Of a stretch of DNA of 64,000 nucleotides, positions 34,880 through 46,578 are shown piece after piece. This DNA comes from Coriaria nepalensis (taxonomy: Eukaryota > Streptophyta > Magnoliopsida > Cucurbitales > Coriariaceae). The stretch spans positions 1,810,501 through 1,874,500 of the forward strand of contig CP114484.1 in NCBI GenBank assembly GCA_027186245.1, written 5' to 3'. The notes below the pieces were generated by a model, which saw only the letters and a program-made list of their open reading frames with translations, ran no database searches and was not told where the DNA came from. Position 1 is the stretch's first letter, and every line of letters begins with the position of its first letter. Made by a program: the position numbers and the translations under genes.

Positions 34880-35347
34880 AGAAGAATCGGCAGTGTTGAA
34901 GAACACTTGGAGGAATCTTTTTGGTCCATTTGTCTTTAGGTATTTCATTAATCATCTTTTTTGATGTTTAACTTTGCTTGTTATTTTTCCTAGTCTCGTA
35001 TTAGATTAAAACTGTTTTCGGAACGATCAAAGGCAGACATTTTGGTGATTTTGATACCAATTTTGTAATGGGAGAATTCTCAGGTTCACTTTTCTTTGAA
35101 AAAAAAAGATGTTATAGAATTAGTTCTAGAAAAAGAAACCTTATAGTTGTTGTGTCCATCTTTGAGAAGAAATTTCCAAACAGCTTCCTTGTCTTTAGAC
35201 ATCGTCAAACACGGCATTGCGACACAAAAAAATCAAAAAGTACGTACAAAAAGATTCAAAAATTGACTGACTTTTCAAGTCAATATCCAAAAACATTACA
35301 CTTCTCGTCTTTTGCAACTAAAGAATCTAACATAGAAATCGACCACC

Positions 35348-36135
35348 ATGGAAACAGGTACATCTTTCTGTCCATCTTCTTATGTTTTCATTTACATGTC
35401 TTAATATGGGTGATTGATTCTGTTTTTATGATGCAGAAAGGGCAAGATTTTACATTGAAAAGAGGGAAAGTGTGAAGGGATCAGATTACCCAACACATTG
35501 CAGTTATGGACCTGTTGATGATGAAGATCCATTTCTCTGGGAAGCTGCTATTATGGGCCCCCCTGGCTCTCCTTACGAAGATGGGGTCTTCTTTTTGTCT
35601 CTTAAATTGTCTGAAAATTACCCAATTTCTCCTCCCACCATCAAGTTCGTAACCAAGGTACTATTGATTCATACAAATGACCAGCTTCTTCTTCTATGGC
35701 AACATTGTTGGGTAGGATAGCAAATCAAGTTTCTCAGTCAAAACATTCACGGTAGCTCCCCCGTCTCGCCGTTTAAACCATGTCCTAATTACATAAGGCT
35801 TGTCTTTTCATTATTTTAAGCTTACATTTGTTTATACGTATAAGACTCGCGATTCTGTAGACAATCATATTTGTTATTAGTTGATTAACTCGGTAATTTA
35901 AAGACAATACTAATTGTTACAACTTAACAATGACTGTTAGGTTTATCATCCAAACATTGATGAAGACGGGACAGTTCATATGGACATTCTAGAAGAAGAG
36001 TGGACACCAGCTTTGTGCCTGGAAACACTACTTCTGTCTGTTACCTCTCTTCTTGCCGACCCGAATCTGGTCGACTCTCTCAATCCAACATTCTATCGAA
36101 TTGCCAGAGAGTGGACCCGGAAATATGCAATGTAG
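35348..36135 (+). CDS. E2-like ubiquitin-conjugating enzyme variant, catalytic Cys replaced by His
   Basis: Exons 35348-35357 (ATG GAA ACA G), 35437-35657 and 35941-36135 join to 141 residues. The UBC fold is clear: YGPVDDEDPFLWEAAIMGPP, SPYEDGVFFLSLKLSENYP, PPTIKF, YHPNIDEDGT, DILEEEWTPAL, LLLSVTSLLADPN and the E2-D/UBC8-type end IAREWTRKYAM. The HPN motif is intact (80-82). At the active-site position, where E2-D enzymes read GSICLDIL, this protein reads GTVHMDIL: His90 stands in place of Cys. About seven residues of helix 3 are also missing. It therefore should not form a ubiquitin thioester and may be a UEV-like pseudo-E2. It lies about 470 bases downstream of the HMGB15-like stop. Whether it is expressed is not shown. 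Confidence 0.85.
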
Positions 36136-36817
36136 CTCTCATTTTCTAATTGCTAAGATTTCGTGATCCGCGGCCGGACTTTATTCCATTCCTCTTGTTT
36201 TGTTTTTTTTTTAATAGTCAGAGAATCCCTATGAGGTTATGTAATTAGTATATATGTATTGACTATTGGTCATATTAAGAAAGAAAGTTTATAGTATACT
36301 TGCCTTGCTGTTTAAGGAATGTTTTCAATCAACAAGAATGGGTCAATTCAACCAGGATGACCCGGCTGGCTGCACTGTTCCGACAAACTCAAAGCCCAAA
36401 TCTCTTTCAGTGGACTTTTAGCTTATAAATGAGAGAAGGCTAATCAAGCCTACGGGCCGATAAGAAGTAAAGTCACAAAACTGAGTAAATAACAATAAAT
36501 TTTTGAGGGGATGGATTAATTATAATAGTAAATATCAATCTTATATTTTATATTATTTTTTATATCATGTTATATCTACGATTGTAATGGATCAGTTTAC
36601 ACTAATCGATATCGATTGTATTAAAAAATTCTTCGGTAATGACAGTCTTCAAAGCTAACTATATATCAGCAATCAAAATGTATATATATATATATATATA
36701 TATATGTCAATGAATAAGCTCATGAAGATGAAGATCAGGCAACGTTAACTAGAAGAAAAACTCAATCAATATCAAAGAAAAAAAAAAGAAAAGAAGAAGA
36801 AACAAGGAGATTAACTT
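36136..36817. other. Convergent 3' spacer E2 variant-ERF
   Basis: 3' UTRs of the + strand E2-like gene and the - strand ERF gene, with a (TA)n microsatellite at about 36680-36704 and an A/G-rich tract at 36776-36806. No other gene is seen. Confidence 0.6.
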
Positions 36818-37735
36818 TCATGAATCGGGGACTAAAAGAGCATCCCAAATCATATCCATATCCATAGAAGGCATTCTACTTAACTGAACACCATCAACAA
36901 CATCTAACAATACCTCTTGACTCATCTTCTTCTTCTTCTCCATACTCTCAAATCCGGTCCCGTCTCCTCTCGAACTCGAGTTGTCAGTAGCCTTCTTCTT
37001 ATAAGCACATGTAGTAGTACTACCACTAGTACGAGTACTAGTAGTACCTTGTGAGATTGATTTCAACTTAGCCTCCAGAAGATCAGCTGTGTTCTTAATC
37101 AAAGAATCATTATCTTTAATCCGATGCTTTTGATCTGGAAAATTCAAATGTGCATATTCCCCACGTAAGATGTACGCAGCCGTGTCATATGCAATGGCAG
37201 CCTCTTCGCCTGTATCAAAAGTACCTAACCACACCCTTGTTCGGTTTCTAGGCAACCTTATTTCTGCTACCCATTTGCCCCATTGCCTTTGCCTCACTCC
37301 TCGGAATAGCTTTCCGGGATTCAACATTGATGCAGATGATGTTAATGATGTATGAGCCGCGCGATTCTTATCTTGCATTCTCCGGCCCACATTTCTCGAC
37401 AGCTTTGATTTCAAATGCGGGACGAGGTGCGGTGATGTCATCGGTTGAGATATCGGGATTGGGGGTTGTTGTAAAAGTCGGGTCAGGTTTGGAGGGTTTG
37501 GATTTGAATGAGGTTTGGGGAATTGATCTTGGCTTAGTGTTGGAAATGATTCCAAACAGTTTAGTGGAAGATTGGAACTTGCATCATGTTCTTCCATGAC
37601 ATCCTTGATCAAAGACGATGGTAGCTTTGATCTGTTAGCACTTCCGAAAGGATTCTGTTGCGTAATGGTTTCTTGAAAAAAACATGGAAATTCGTTTCCT
37701 ATGAAGGTTTCCCTGTTGAGAAAGTGGTCTTCCAT
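36818..37735 (-). CDS. ERF062: AP2/ERF transcription factor, DREB A-6 group (ERF062-like)
   Basis: Single-exon nuclear DNA-binding factor of 305 residues. The first ATG is at 37735 (MEDHFLNRE); the frame is open further upstream only through a TTG, so I use the ATG. The AP2 domain at about residues 140-200 reads [39 protein letters not shown] and [16 protein letters not shown], the A-6 DREB pattern closest in memory to Arabidopsis ERF062 (At4g13620). The N-terminus is Pro/Ser/Asn-rich. A Met/Asp motif near the C-terminus ([14 protein letters not shown]) resembles an acidic activation segment. A (TA)n tract lies upstream at 37816-37834. Confidence 0.88.
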   Translation of the reverse strand: MEDHFLNRETFIGNEFPCFFQETITQQNPFGSANRSKLPSSLIKDVMEEHDASSNLPLNCLESFPTLSQDQFPKPHSNPNPPNLTRLLQQPPIPISQPMTSPHLVPHLKSKLSRNVGRRMQDKNRAAHTSLTSSASMLNPGKLFRGVRQRQWGKWVAEIRLPRNRTRVWLGTFDTGEEAAIAYDTAAYILRGEYAHLNFPDQKHRIKDNDSLIKNTADLLEAKLKSISQGTTSTRTSGSTTTCAYKKKATDNSSSRGDGTGFESMEKKKKMSQEVLLDVVDGVQLSRMPSMDMDMIWDALLVPDS

Positions 37736-39242
37736 GTTTGAAAACAGAATTGCAAAGGAAGAGAACAAAGATTAAAGCTAAATGAACTCACCAAAAAAAA
37801 CCAATTGAAGGCCTATATATATATATATATATATTTTATCCTAAAGTACTACTATACATGTGAAAACTTTTGTCCTAAGCCTTATTTGTCCTATTGGTCG
37901 GTCTAATGATAACTCCATTTCCGGAGACAAAAAAAAAATGAAGGGATGAGATTACTTCTCTCGAGTGCACTTGCAGCCCAAGTGGATTAGAGAGGAGTTA
38001 TTTCCAATTATAGAGAGGGGTTGTTTCATTATCAGTGTTATCATCATCAACTAAACTAATAATTAGTTAAGCTCTAGGTTTATAAAAATGAATGAATGTG
38101 TGTGGATTATCTTACCACAACCTATGGAATAGAAAAAACACATATGTAGAAGTAGAACACCTTTCATTTTTCTTGATCTATCATTTATTATAAAAAAAAT
38201 ATTTAAAAAAAAAGGAAAAAAAATAAAAAAAAATAAATTTGAAGGCCAAATGGCAACAAGAAGGTATGTGTTCTTTGGGATTTCTTAGAACACAAAGTAG
38301 TGCCCTTTCAGATGAGCTTAGACTCTTAGAGACACCCAATTAGAAGAGGTCAGGTAGCTTACTTGTGATCTCCACCTCATGTGTGTATTTTTTTTTTTTT
38401 TTTTTTGAGCCCTAAAAAATTATTACAACTCTCTTTTCAGTGGTTTAGTTTGCACTTTGCACCCATTTTAAGCTAATTTTTTTTTCTGGAAATTACACCT
38501 GTTTTTCAAAGAGAGAACAAAGATTCCTTTTATTTTTATTATTTTATTGCACTTTTGGTCAGTTCTAGAACCCTAGTGTTTTTATTTGAGCCAGCACATG
38601 CTCAAACTAGTCATATATATTCTCTTTGCCTGTCCAGTTGATAATCATTAACAAATCAGAAGCTAATAATAACCATCGTTAGACAATTACTTATTAATTG
38701 TTTAATTAGTCTAGTTGTTTCAATATTGATTATCATTCAATATTGATTATCATTAAGTTACCGAACACGAAATACAATCGCAACGTAGAAATATATTATA
38801 TGCAGAAATAATAAAAGTTGAAAATCCGTAATTTAAATTCAAAAACTTATCTTTAATATTACGAATAATTACCGAATATTATCTATCATCAAAACTGTTA
38901 AATCACAATTTATAACTAAGAAGATATTTTAGTACGAGTCAAATAAGTAGTTATGTACTGCTGTTAAATATCTTGATCCTGTCTTCTCCGAAAGAAAGAC
39001 CGCAGAGGAGCTTGTAGAAGGATACAAAGATGCAAAGTATATGGTCTAGTTAGGAAACAGTATATTGAACTTTTTTCTTTATGTCTTGCTTTGATGTTTT
39101 CTATTGTCTCCTCTCTCCATGTGTTATTTCTGCAATTCTGTACTGTGTAAATGGTTTGTTGACATCAGAGACAGGTCTATACTGCTTTTTGTACAACTGG
39201 TCTACTGTCTACATACATTCTCTAGATCTACTCTTATTTATT

Positions 39243-39286
<44 letters not shown>

Positions 39287-40250
39287 TATCTTTCTTCTTC
39301 TTTTTCTTATTTATTTTTGGTTTTTACTATAATCCGACTTCATCTTCTTTATTTTAACGCAAAAAAGCTTTAGGTTAAAGGGAGCATTAGAATATGCATT
39401 AGTAGTAATTAAGAGGTTAAAGGGAGCATTAGAATAACAGCAACGGCAAACAGGTTCATTTCTGGTGCAACTGCTACTCATATTTTGAGTAAACAAAGTT
39501 AAAGATTGAGGCTGATTTGTAGTTTTCTTTATATATATATATGCATTGACTCGACAAAGCATGATTAACTCTGTTGGCTTGTTATTAGTTTAATGCTGAA
39601 TTTTTTTTGTGAAAATTAGTTTAATGTTGATTAGAGCAGACATTAGACAAGATTAGTGGTTTGGAAATTATTACAAAAAAAAAAAACACACACACACACA
39701 CAACCAGTTTGGTAAGAAGAAACAGAACAGATCAACCAGTCTGTCTATATATAAATTTTAACTAATTTTTTTTTCTTCTATATTCATATTTTTTATCAAT
39801 AAATTTTTTTAAAATTATATATATATATATATATATATATTCTTGTTTTTATATATTTATGAATGTTAAAATAAATTATATATTATTATTAAGTAATAAT
39901 ATACTCAAATTTAAGGAATTTAAAGACGATATAAATTAAAGAAAAGTGTAGATTTAACCACTCGGGTTTTGAAGTGGCTAGCACGTTCACTCCTCCTTTG
40001 ACATGTAAAGTCCAAGCATAAATGGTCAACTAATGGTGTGTCGTGTAATGGGAGTAAAGTCAACACTAAATAATTTTAATTTTAGAAAAATTCTAACAAT
40101 TAAACATCTATAAATATGATTTATGTATTATTTTTATAATTTAATAAATAAAATTATTATTAAATAATATGATTTTATTAATTAAATTACAATAATAATA
40201 TATAAGCCATAAGTGGAAGAAATTTTTAATTGAAAATGTATCGAATGAAT
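37736..40250. other. AT-rich spacer with microsatellites
   Basis: It contains (TA)n at 37816-37834 and 39818-39840, a (GA)n tract of about 19 units at 39247-39284, a (CA)n run near 39685-39703 and poly-T at about 38390-38406. There is a 19-base direct repeat (CAATATTGATTATCATT) at about 38718-38757 and a 29-base repeat (TTAAAGGGAGCATTAGAATA) at about 39374-39436. I see no gene. Confidence 0.55.
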
Positions 40251-41889
40251 AATAAAAAAACACGGTTCAACTGCAATGTATAGATAAGCTTCAAAAAGCG
40301 TGTTCTCTGATAAACAAAACTAAAAAACAAACAAACAATCAAACAAATTTTGGAAAGAAAGAACCCTCCTATCTCCTGAATCTTAAAGCTAATCTCATTT
40401 AAAAAAATAAGCTAAAACAGAGACCCTATTGCTAACTAAACTAATTACAGGGCAAAAAGATTGTTCATATTCATCATTTTCTTACATCCATAATTTAATG
40501 TGGGTACGAAAAGAGTAGTAGTAACTCACAATTCCTACTTATGCAAACCATACAAATGCTCGTTACCACTGAAAGTAGTAACAAGTTAGCAGAACAGGAA
40601 TAAATCAAACCTTCAAGCGACATTAAAGGGAAGTTCGGCCTTGTCAAGAGGGCTAAATTACATCATCTTGACGAAAATTTGCTAAACATTCACCTTCAGG
40701 CAAGAGAAGAATTGCTAACTATCCGACTTTTTTGAAAAATAATTGGCAGCATAGCTGAAGAATATGATGCTAAGCTTTTCTAATGACAAGTGAGGCATGG
40801 CAGAATGCTCAATTATCAATAGAATGTAAGTCATCACGAAACTATAAAAAGGGATGCTTAAGCAGCTACAAAACAGTACGGCAGATGATCAATATAAACC
40901 ATGACACCACAAGAAAGAAGGAAAGCTTACAGAACAGTAGCCTTTAGGGTTTGTCAAAATGTTTTGCCAACTATAAGCATCTGATATGGCACAAAAACGG
41001 GACAAATAATCTAAAATAAACCTGTGATTGGAGATATATAGAGCCTCAATTATGTCCTTCGTAGCAGATGAAAGAAATGTCTCCAAATCCAGAAACTGCA
41101 GATCAACAGTTGATATCCCCTAACTATATATACTTGCTAGGCCTGTGGATCTGCTATAACTAATTCATCTACAATCACCCATTCGGCGCACCATAAATTC
41201 CATGGTAGTTCCACAAACTAGTTCCACCATAGGCTTGGCTCAGTTTCAGTGAGAACATGGTGAGTCTTGTTTATCCATAGAGGACATGCTGTCCTCAAAA
41301 GGTAAAGACTTAGATCATTAGATTCACGCAATCAAATCACTCACACGTCACACCCTTATTACATTGCCATGGTTCTACTATCTTTCGTAATAGCTTACTT
41401 ACTCGCACCTATCAGCACCTGCATCTAAAAATAACTAGGATAGTAAAGGTGTACTATAAATAGTTACCGGTTTAATGCCATTCCCAAGGATGACACAGCA
41501 TAAGCAATCCAGAAAATTCACAGATTGCAAATGTGAAATGGTCCACCTTCCTAGTAATGAAGTATCAGAAAGTTAGAGACCATGGTTAACTGCAACAATT
41601 TTCAGTTTGCTTCCAAATGAACTGATCAAAAGCTATTTCATCTACCTAAAAGTTTTAGAGGATCCATGTACGAGTCATATCTACCCAAGAAGAGATCGAA
41701 TATCAGACCCCAACACATCATAATTAACAGATCAACAGTCATCAATGTCATATACCAGTTAACAAAATACAATCTAAAGTGACTGATCAAACGTACTCAG
41801 AAATAGTTTTTCTTAAGAGCTCCAGAATATAAAACCGCGAAATCACACATTTGTTCGATCAAGAGTCATGGCCATTAGATTAGTTATCA
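40251..41889. other. Moderate-GC region downstream of SERF, no recognised gene
   Basis: Composition is less AT-rich than the neighbouring spacers and resembles transcribed non-coding or 3' UTR/intron sequence, probably linked to the minus-strand SERF gene. The longest frame (minus, about 40889-41086) has no family resemblance that I know. Nothing firm can be annotated. Confidence 0.3.
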
Positions 41890-42371
41890 TCATTTCTTGG
41901 TACTGCTTTTACCTCCAGAGGTATCACCTCCAGAAGCACCCTGTGCCTTCTTCGCCGTCTTCTCTTGAAGAGCTTTCGCATCCCTAAGCAAATAAAAGAT
42001 CCAATAAACAAAAGATATCAGAATTTTTTATTTATTTTTTTCAACAGAAGCTATCGCCAAATCAAAAGTACCTTTCGCGGCGCTGCTCAGGAGTCAAGCC
42101 ATCGTCCTTTCCCTTGCCCTTGCCACCGGTCCGCGCCTGCGCCCTCTCGCGGTCTTTCTCCCTCTGGTTTCCGCGTTCAGATCCGAATCAAGGAAATCAT
42201 ATTCAAATTTCAAATCAAATAAAAAAAAAAAATTCAGTATGTGTGTGTGTGATTCGTACTTCTGCAAAACCAACAATTACACGATTCTCCGTGAATCGGA
42301 CACGAAAGAGATCCAAATCTAAGATTGAAAAGATGAAGAGCTGAATTGCGTATGAAAAGGATATGAGTCAT
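41890..42371 (-). CDS. SERF/4F5 small basic protein with U12-type first intron
   Basis: Small EDRK-rich factor family (67 residues, the normal size), a highly charged intrinsically disordered protein; SERF relatives modify protein aggregation. Minus-strand exons: 42371-42365 (ATG ACT C), 42174-42072 and 41983-41890. Spliced, they give MTRGNQREKDRERAQAR, then KGKDDGLTPEQRRERDAKALQEK and a Gly/Ser/Lys tail ending STKK. No canonical AG acceptor can supply a start, since a TGA lies in frame just upstream of exon 2. The borders ATGACTC|ATATCCTTTT and TCTGAAC|GCGG restore the family start Met-Thr-Arg-Gly-Asn-Gln exactly. Intron 2 is normal GT-AG. From memory the Arabidopsis relative is At3g24100. 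Confidence 0.9.
42175..42364 (-). other. U12-type AT-AC intron in SERF gene
   Basis: A 190-base intron. Its 5' end is ATATCCTTTT (42364 downwards), matching the minor-spliceosome 5' site ATATCCTTT. Near the 3' end is TTCCTTGAT, matching the U12 branch-site consensus TTCCTTRAY, with the branch A 13 bases before the terminal AC at 42175. All three signals fit, and joining the exons gives the conserved protein start. An AG acceptor is absent in the relevant interval. Confidence 0.88.
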
Positions 42372-42423
42372 GGTGTCTGAACGAGAAAGTAGCCGAGAAA
42401 ATTTCTGGAAATCGGAGAAGCTG

Positions 42424-42454
<31 letters not shown>

Positions 42455-43499
42455 CGCGCAAAAACGGTGTCGATGGGATAAAAACACAGGAATTGTCCCC
42501 ACAGCCGATAATGTATAGCCTACGACCACTGCTGTTGGAATATATAAAACCCCCTCATTAATCTCTCTTTTATCTTCCACCCTAAAATATACGAATAAAA
42601 AAAATAAAAAAAATTAAATTAAATTAAAAAATTAAAATTAAAAAATTAAAAAATTAAAAAAAAAGGAAAAAAATAGTTTTTTGGTTTTTTTTTTTTAAAT
42701 TACCAGATCCAAGAGGTATCTAAACTCTCTGTACTAAACATCGCGTCAACATCTGACCAATCTCTGGCATATCCGGAGGTGTAGTATGTAACAAAGCCGT
42801 ATTCCATGAAATTCAATCCGAAATAATATTTGCTTTGAAAAAATTTGAATGTATTGGTTACATCTTTTAAATTAGATTACAAAATATAATGCATTAATCT
42901 ACATTATTCCAATATTTTGTCTCTTATTAAACTATAAACTATGTGCTTGTAGAACACTATTATTATATAGATATCAAATATACTTGGAATATGATGTTAC
43001 ACAATGTTAGATCATAGTTACCGCACTGACTTTTGAATATCAGATGCGGTTCGAACTGAATAGGTCAGAGATCTTTGTCTCGAAATGTGAGAAGTGATTA
43101 CCAAGGTTTGAAGTTAGATTTTGGTGGAGCATGTCGATCCTATAAGGTTAGATATTGAGATGCTATGAAGATTACTATTGAGAATCAGACAGATTACTAA
43201 CCGTTTAAATATTATGTGATTAATGATCAAAATAAATGATATTAATTATGAAGTAATTGAAGATTGGCGTTGCTTAAAGGAAATTAATAGTTATTAATAA
43301 ATATTACTGTATGTGATAAATATGATCAATGTAAATATGTCCAAAAGGGACATAGGAAAGGTACATTCTAACATATATTCTAAAAATTTTCACAAAACTA
43401 TACTTTTTCCCTTTCTAACTTGATCCTTCAGAATGATATCACTAGAAATAACTCTCGACGATATTTTTTGTTTTGTAGGTCTTGACTGGATCGACATGT
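42372..43499. other. SERF promoter and spacer
   Basis: A (GA)n tract (about 42425-42454) lies in the SERF 5' leader. A minus-strand TATATA lies at about 42538-42545, with an A-rich low-complexity stretch at 42590-42670. The region from 42700 onward is AT-rich and may be eroded retroelement sequence leading into the gypsy fragment; no LTR edge was recognised. Confidence 0.5.
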
Positions 43500-44760
43500 T
43501 GTTGAGACTCGGACATAAAATTTGGCATCAATAGTCTACTCTAGCATGAGTTTCTTGGAAGAACCAAGTATTAGGGGGCATGCGATCATGAGTGTGGAAA
43601 AAGCTCAATCGAGTTGGATAACTCTAATCGACGAATACCTAGAAAGTGGAAAGTTACCAGAGGATCGAGATGAAGTTAGGAAAGTGATCGGTCGTGTAGT
43701 GAGATGTGTTATGGTCGGATCTATAATGTACAGAAGGGGGTACTGAAAACATCTACTTCGATGTGTAAGCAAAGCTGAAGCAGTCGATATGATGTGAGAA
43801 TGACATCAGGGAATCTGTGGCAATCACGAAGGAGGGAGAGCTTTAGTTTGGCGAGGTAGACTGTAGGGGTATTAGTGGTCGACCATGAGAAGGGATGATG
43901 ATGTCTTCAGCCGAAAATGCCATAAGTGTTAGTTTCACACTAATATTCCACAGAAGCCATCATTTCCTTTGACTCTGATCACTAGCTTGTGGCCATTCAC
44001 TAAATGGAGAATCAATATCATTGGAGAGCTGCCATAGGCTTCTGCTCAGAGAATATATGTAGTTCTAGCCATATATTACTTCAGAAAATAGATCTAAACT
44101 GAGACCCTGGTATACATTACAGAGGCAAACATCATAAAATTTGTTTGATAAAAAGGGTTTCAGAGAATTCTGCACATAGCTCGGTATTAAGTTTTTCACC
44201 TCACCCTTAGTGCATCCACAAGAAAATGGACAAGTCAAAGCGACCAACATGATCATCAAAATGATCGTAAAGAAGAAGTTGGATGAGCATAAATGGAATT
44301 GGATAGAAGAGTTTCCAGAGGTCCTCTAGGCCATCAGAACTTCCTCTCAATCTACTACTAGAGAGACACCCTTCAGCATGGTCTATGAGGCTGAGGCTAT
44401 GATCTTGATTGAAATTGAATTACCTTCTTATAAAATAATGACATTTGGAGAATCCAACACTGATCAAGCTATGTTTGAAGCGTTAGATCTGATTAAAGAA
44501 ACCAGTGATGTTGCCCATATTCACAAAGTGGAACTTAAACAAAAGATGAAGAAATACTACAACTCATAAGTGAAGGCGAGACGAGTGAAAGTGGGAGATA
44601 TGGTCCTGAGGAAGATTCGAAAGACGAACAAATGAGCCTTTGATGAAAATTGTGAAGGACCCTACAAAGTTGTCGTAGAAGTCCGACCAATAACGTATTA
44701 GCTGAAAGACAAGTACGAAAAAACTTCCCCCATCCATAAAATGCGGACCATTTGAAGCTT
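43500..44760 (+). mobile_element. Degenerate Ty3/gypsy fragment, Tat/Ogre-type RNase H tail and integrase
   Basis: Pieces of a gypsy pol polyprotein in the right order but broken by stops and frameshifts. They are the pre-integrase segment (SSWITLIDEYLESGKLPED...MYRRGY, about 43590-43745), the zinc-binding remnant (CGNHEGGRA, near 43818-43850), the integrase core (WPFTKW near 43990, FREFCT...GIKFF near 44160, HPQENGQVKATN near 44212-44250) and the end of the core (ETPFSMVYEAEAM, near 44365-44400). The C-terminal GDMVLRKI and EGPYKVV motifs lie near 44595-44680. About 20 residues are missing from the middle of the core. No intact frame, gag, reverse transcriptase or LTR is visible. Motif spacing resembles the Tat/Ogre lineage; the assignment is from memory. 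Confidence 0.85.
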
Positions 44761-44946
44761 TAATGCTGAGAATTACAGATATTGTATCATGAGTTGGGAC
44801 TAGTTTTTCCTCATTATGGTTAGGAGGGTTTTTTTCATTAGGACATCAGATTTAATATCCTACAAACCTTTTGATTAATACAAGATATATTTTTGGCCTA
44901 ATTTATATATCTCAACACACCCTTAAGGGGTTTAACTCTGAAATAA

Positions 44947-45370
44947 GGGGCCACAAACCCTAAGTCTTACTTGAGGCCATCACCGAGTTTGATGACTCAG
45001 TTCGGGCCACAAAGTCTTAAGACTAAGAGCCACAATCCCATATTTAAGTTGAGGCCATCACCGAGAATAATGACTCTATTTGGACCACAAAGTCTTAAGA
45101 CTAGGGACCACAACTCCTAAGTCTGATCGAGGCCATCACCGTGCTTAATGACTCAGTTCAGACCACAAAGTCTTAAGACTAAGGGCCACAACCGTTATGT
45201 CCAACCTATGATCATCACCAAAATTGATGACTTTGTTCAGACCATAAAGTCTTAAGATTAGGGGCTACAACTCATAAGTCCGGTTTGAGACCATTATCGA
45301 GTCTGATAACTCAATTCAGACTACAAAGTCTTAAAATTAGAGACCACAACTCTTAAGTCCGACCTGGAAT
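44947..45370. repeat. 78-79 bp tandem repeat array, 5+ copies
   Basis: The landmark GAGGCCATCACCGAG and its variants recur at 44973, 45051, 45129, 45208 and 45287, a spacing of 78, 78, 79 and 79. Each unit also holds AATGACTCAGTT, ACCACAAAGTCTTAAGACTA and GGCCACAAC-like blocks. Copies diverge steadily, with the last most different. The array starts about 190 bases after the last integrase motif, so it probably belongs to the non-coding 3' part of the retroelement. Confidence 0.93.
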
Positions 45371-46578
45371 ATGGATGAACAAATAGAACCTCAAACAAGT
45401 CGTTGATTTACGGATGAAAGGCAAAGTTTTCTTTTAGAGCAATAGGAGCTTGAGAGAGTAAAAATAAAGTTTGATATAATAAAAATGAGAGACGATCGTA
45501 AAAGAGAAGAAGAAGAAGTTTGAGGGTAAAAAGGTAAAAATGTCTCAACCAAATATATTTTGTTTTTAGGGTGATATATATATATATAGCTTTTGTGGTT
45601 ATATTATTACAAAAGAAAAAATGAAAGGAAATCAATATATACTTCATAATCGACGACAAATTTAAAACTGAACCAAATTATTTCCAGTTGATCGTTCCTC
45701 TACAGTCCTATCAAGTATCGAACTGAATTTATTTATTTATTAGAAAAAAAGAAGAAAAAAAAAAAATAGATGAATTGAATTATCACAGATTTTGGCCTCA
45801 AATCCAGAAACCCTCCAAAAAGATTAAAGAAAAAGAAAAAGAAAAAGGAAACCCTTTTGTTTGGACCCTTTCGACTTCTCCGAGAATTTGTAATTTCTTC
45901 AACTCACTCACCCATTCCCTTCTTTTTCACCGCCTCCCCAATTCTCTTTTCCTATCTACTTGCGCCGAAACCCCTTAAAAAATAAAACTCTCTTTCTCTG
46001 TATCTCTCACTAAACCTTAACCTTCTCTTGATCCTAACCTTCTATGAGCTTCGACTTTCCCCTTTACCCTTTTATGTAAACGCTATTCTGCCCACCTTCT
46101 ATCCTCCTCATCCTCCCAACTTTCAGGTAATTTTCCGTTTTATTTATTTATTATTTATTATTTATTTTGTTTATTGTTTTTTTGTTTGTTTTAGATATGC
46201 TGTATGATTTGATAAGCTTGAATGGGTTGTTACTTTGCTTCACTCTACGAAATGACGATTCCTCTGAAATTCATGGCTATTAGGTGAGCTATTAGGATCC
46301 TCATCTGTTTTTGCAGTTCATCGCATCCTATAGCGATTTGGATTCTCTGTTACTTTGTTGTGGTTGTTTGGATTCATGTTTTACGGATGCCTAATAAATT
46401 TACGGACTTTTTTTTTTTTTCATTATTATTATTATTATTTAAAATCGAAGTGTAGATTCTATTTGATCATGCATAAGTTGTGTGTACTGGTGGGTTTAGG
46501 GTTCGGTTTTTTAATCTATCAGTGATTTATGTTTTAGTGTTCCCTTGGCATTTTTGCATTGGTCTTTTATAGGGAGCA
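45371..46578. other. UBP promoter and 5' leader
   Basis: AT-rich sequence to about 45770, then CT-rich sequence with plausible leader exon (about 45880-46130) and a leader intron ending shortly before the ATG at 46579. The short frame at 45775-45978 is not supported as coding. Confidence 0.5.

Noticed and set aside
35068..35475. 135-residue frame overlapping the start of the E2-like gene
   Set aside because: The E2 frame is different and has splice support (35348-35357 joined to 35437). The overlapping frame is Lys/Ser/Phe-rich without family match.
40889..41086. 65-residue minus-strand frame in the SERF downstream region
   Set aside because: No recognisable family, no clear partner exons; left as unassigned transcribed-like sequence.
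44947..45370. CRISPR-like array of regularly spaced repeats
   Set aside because: Units are directly adjacent 78-79 bp tandem copies that diverge along their full length, with no short identical repeats separated by unique spacers, and the genome is a plant's.
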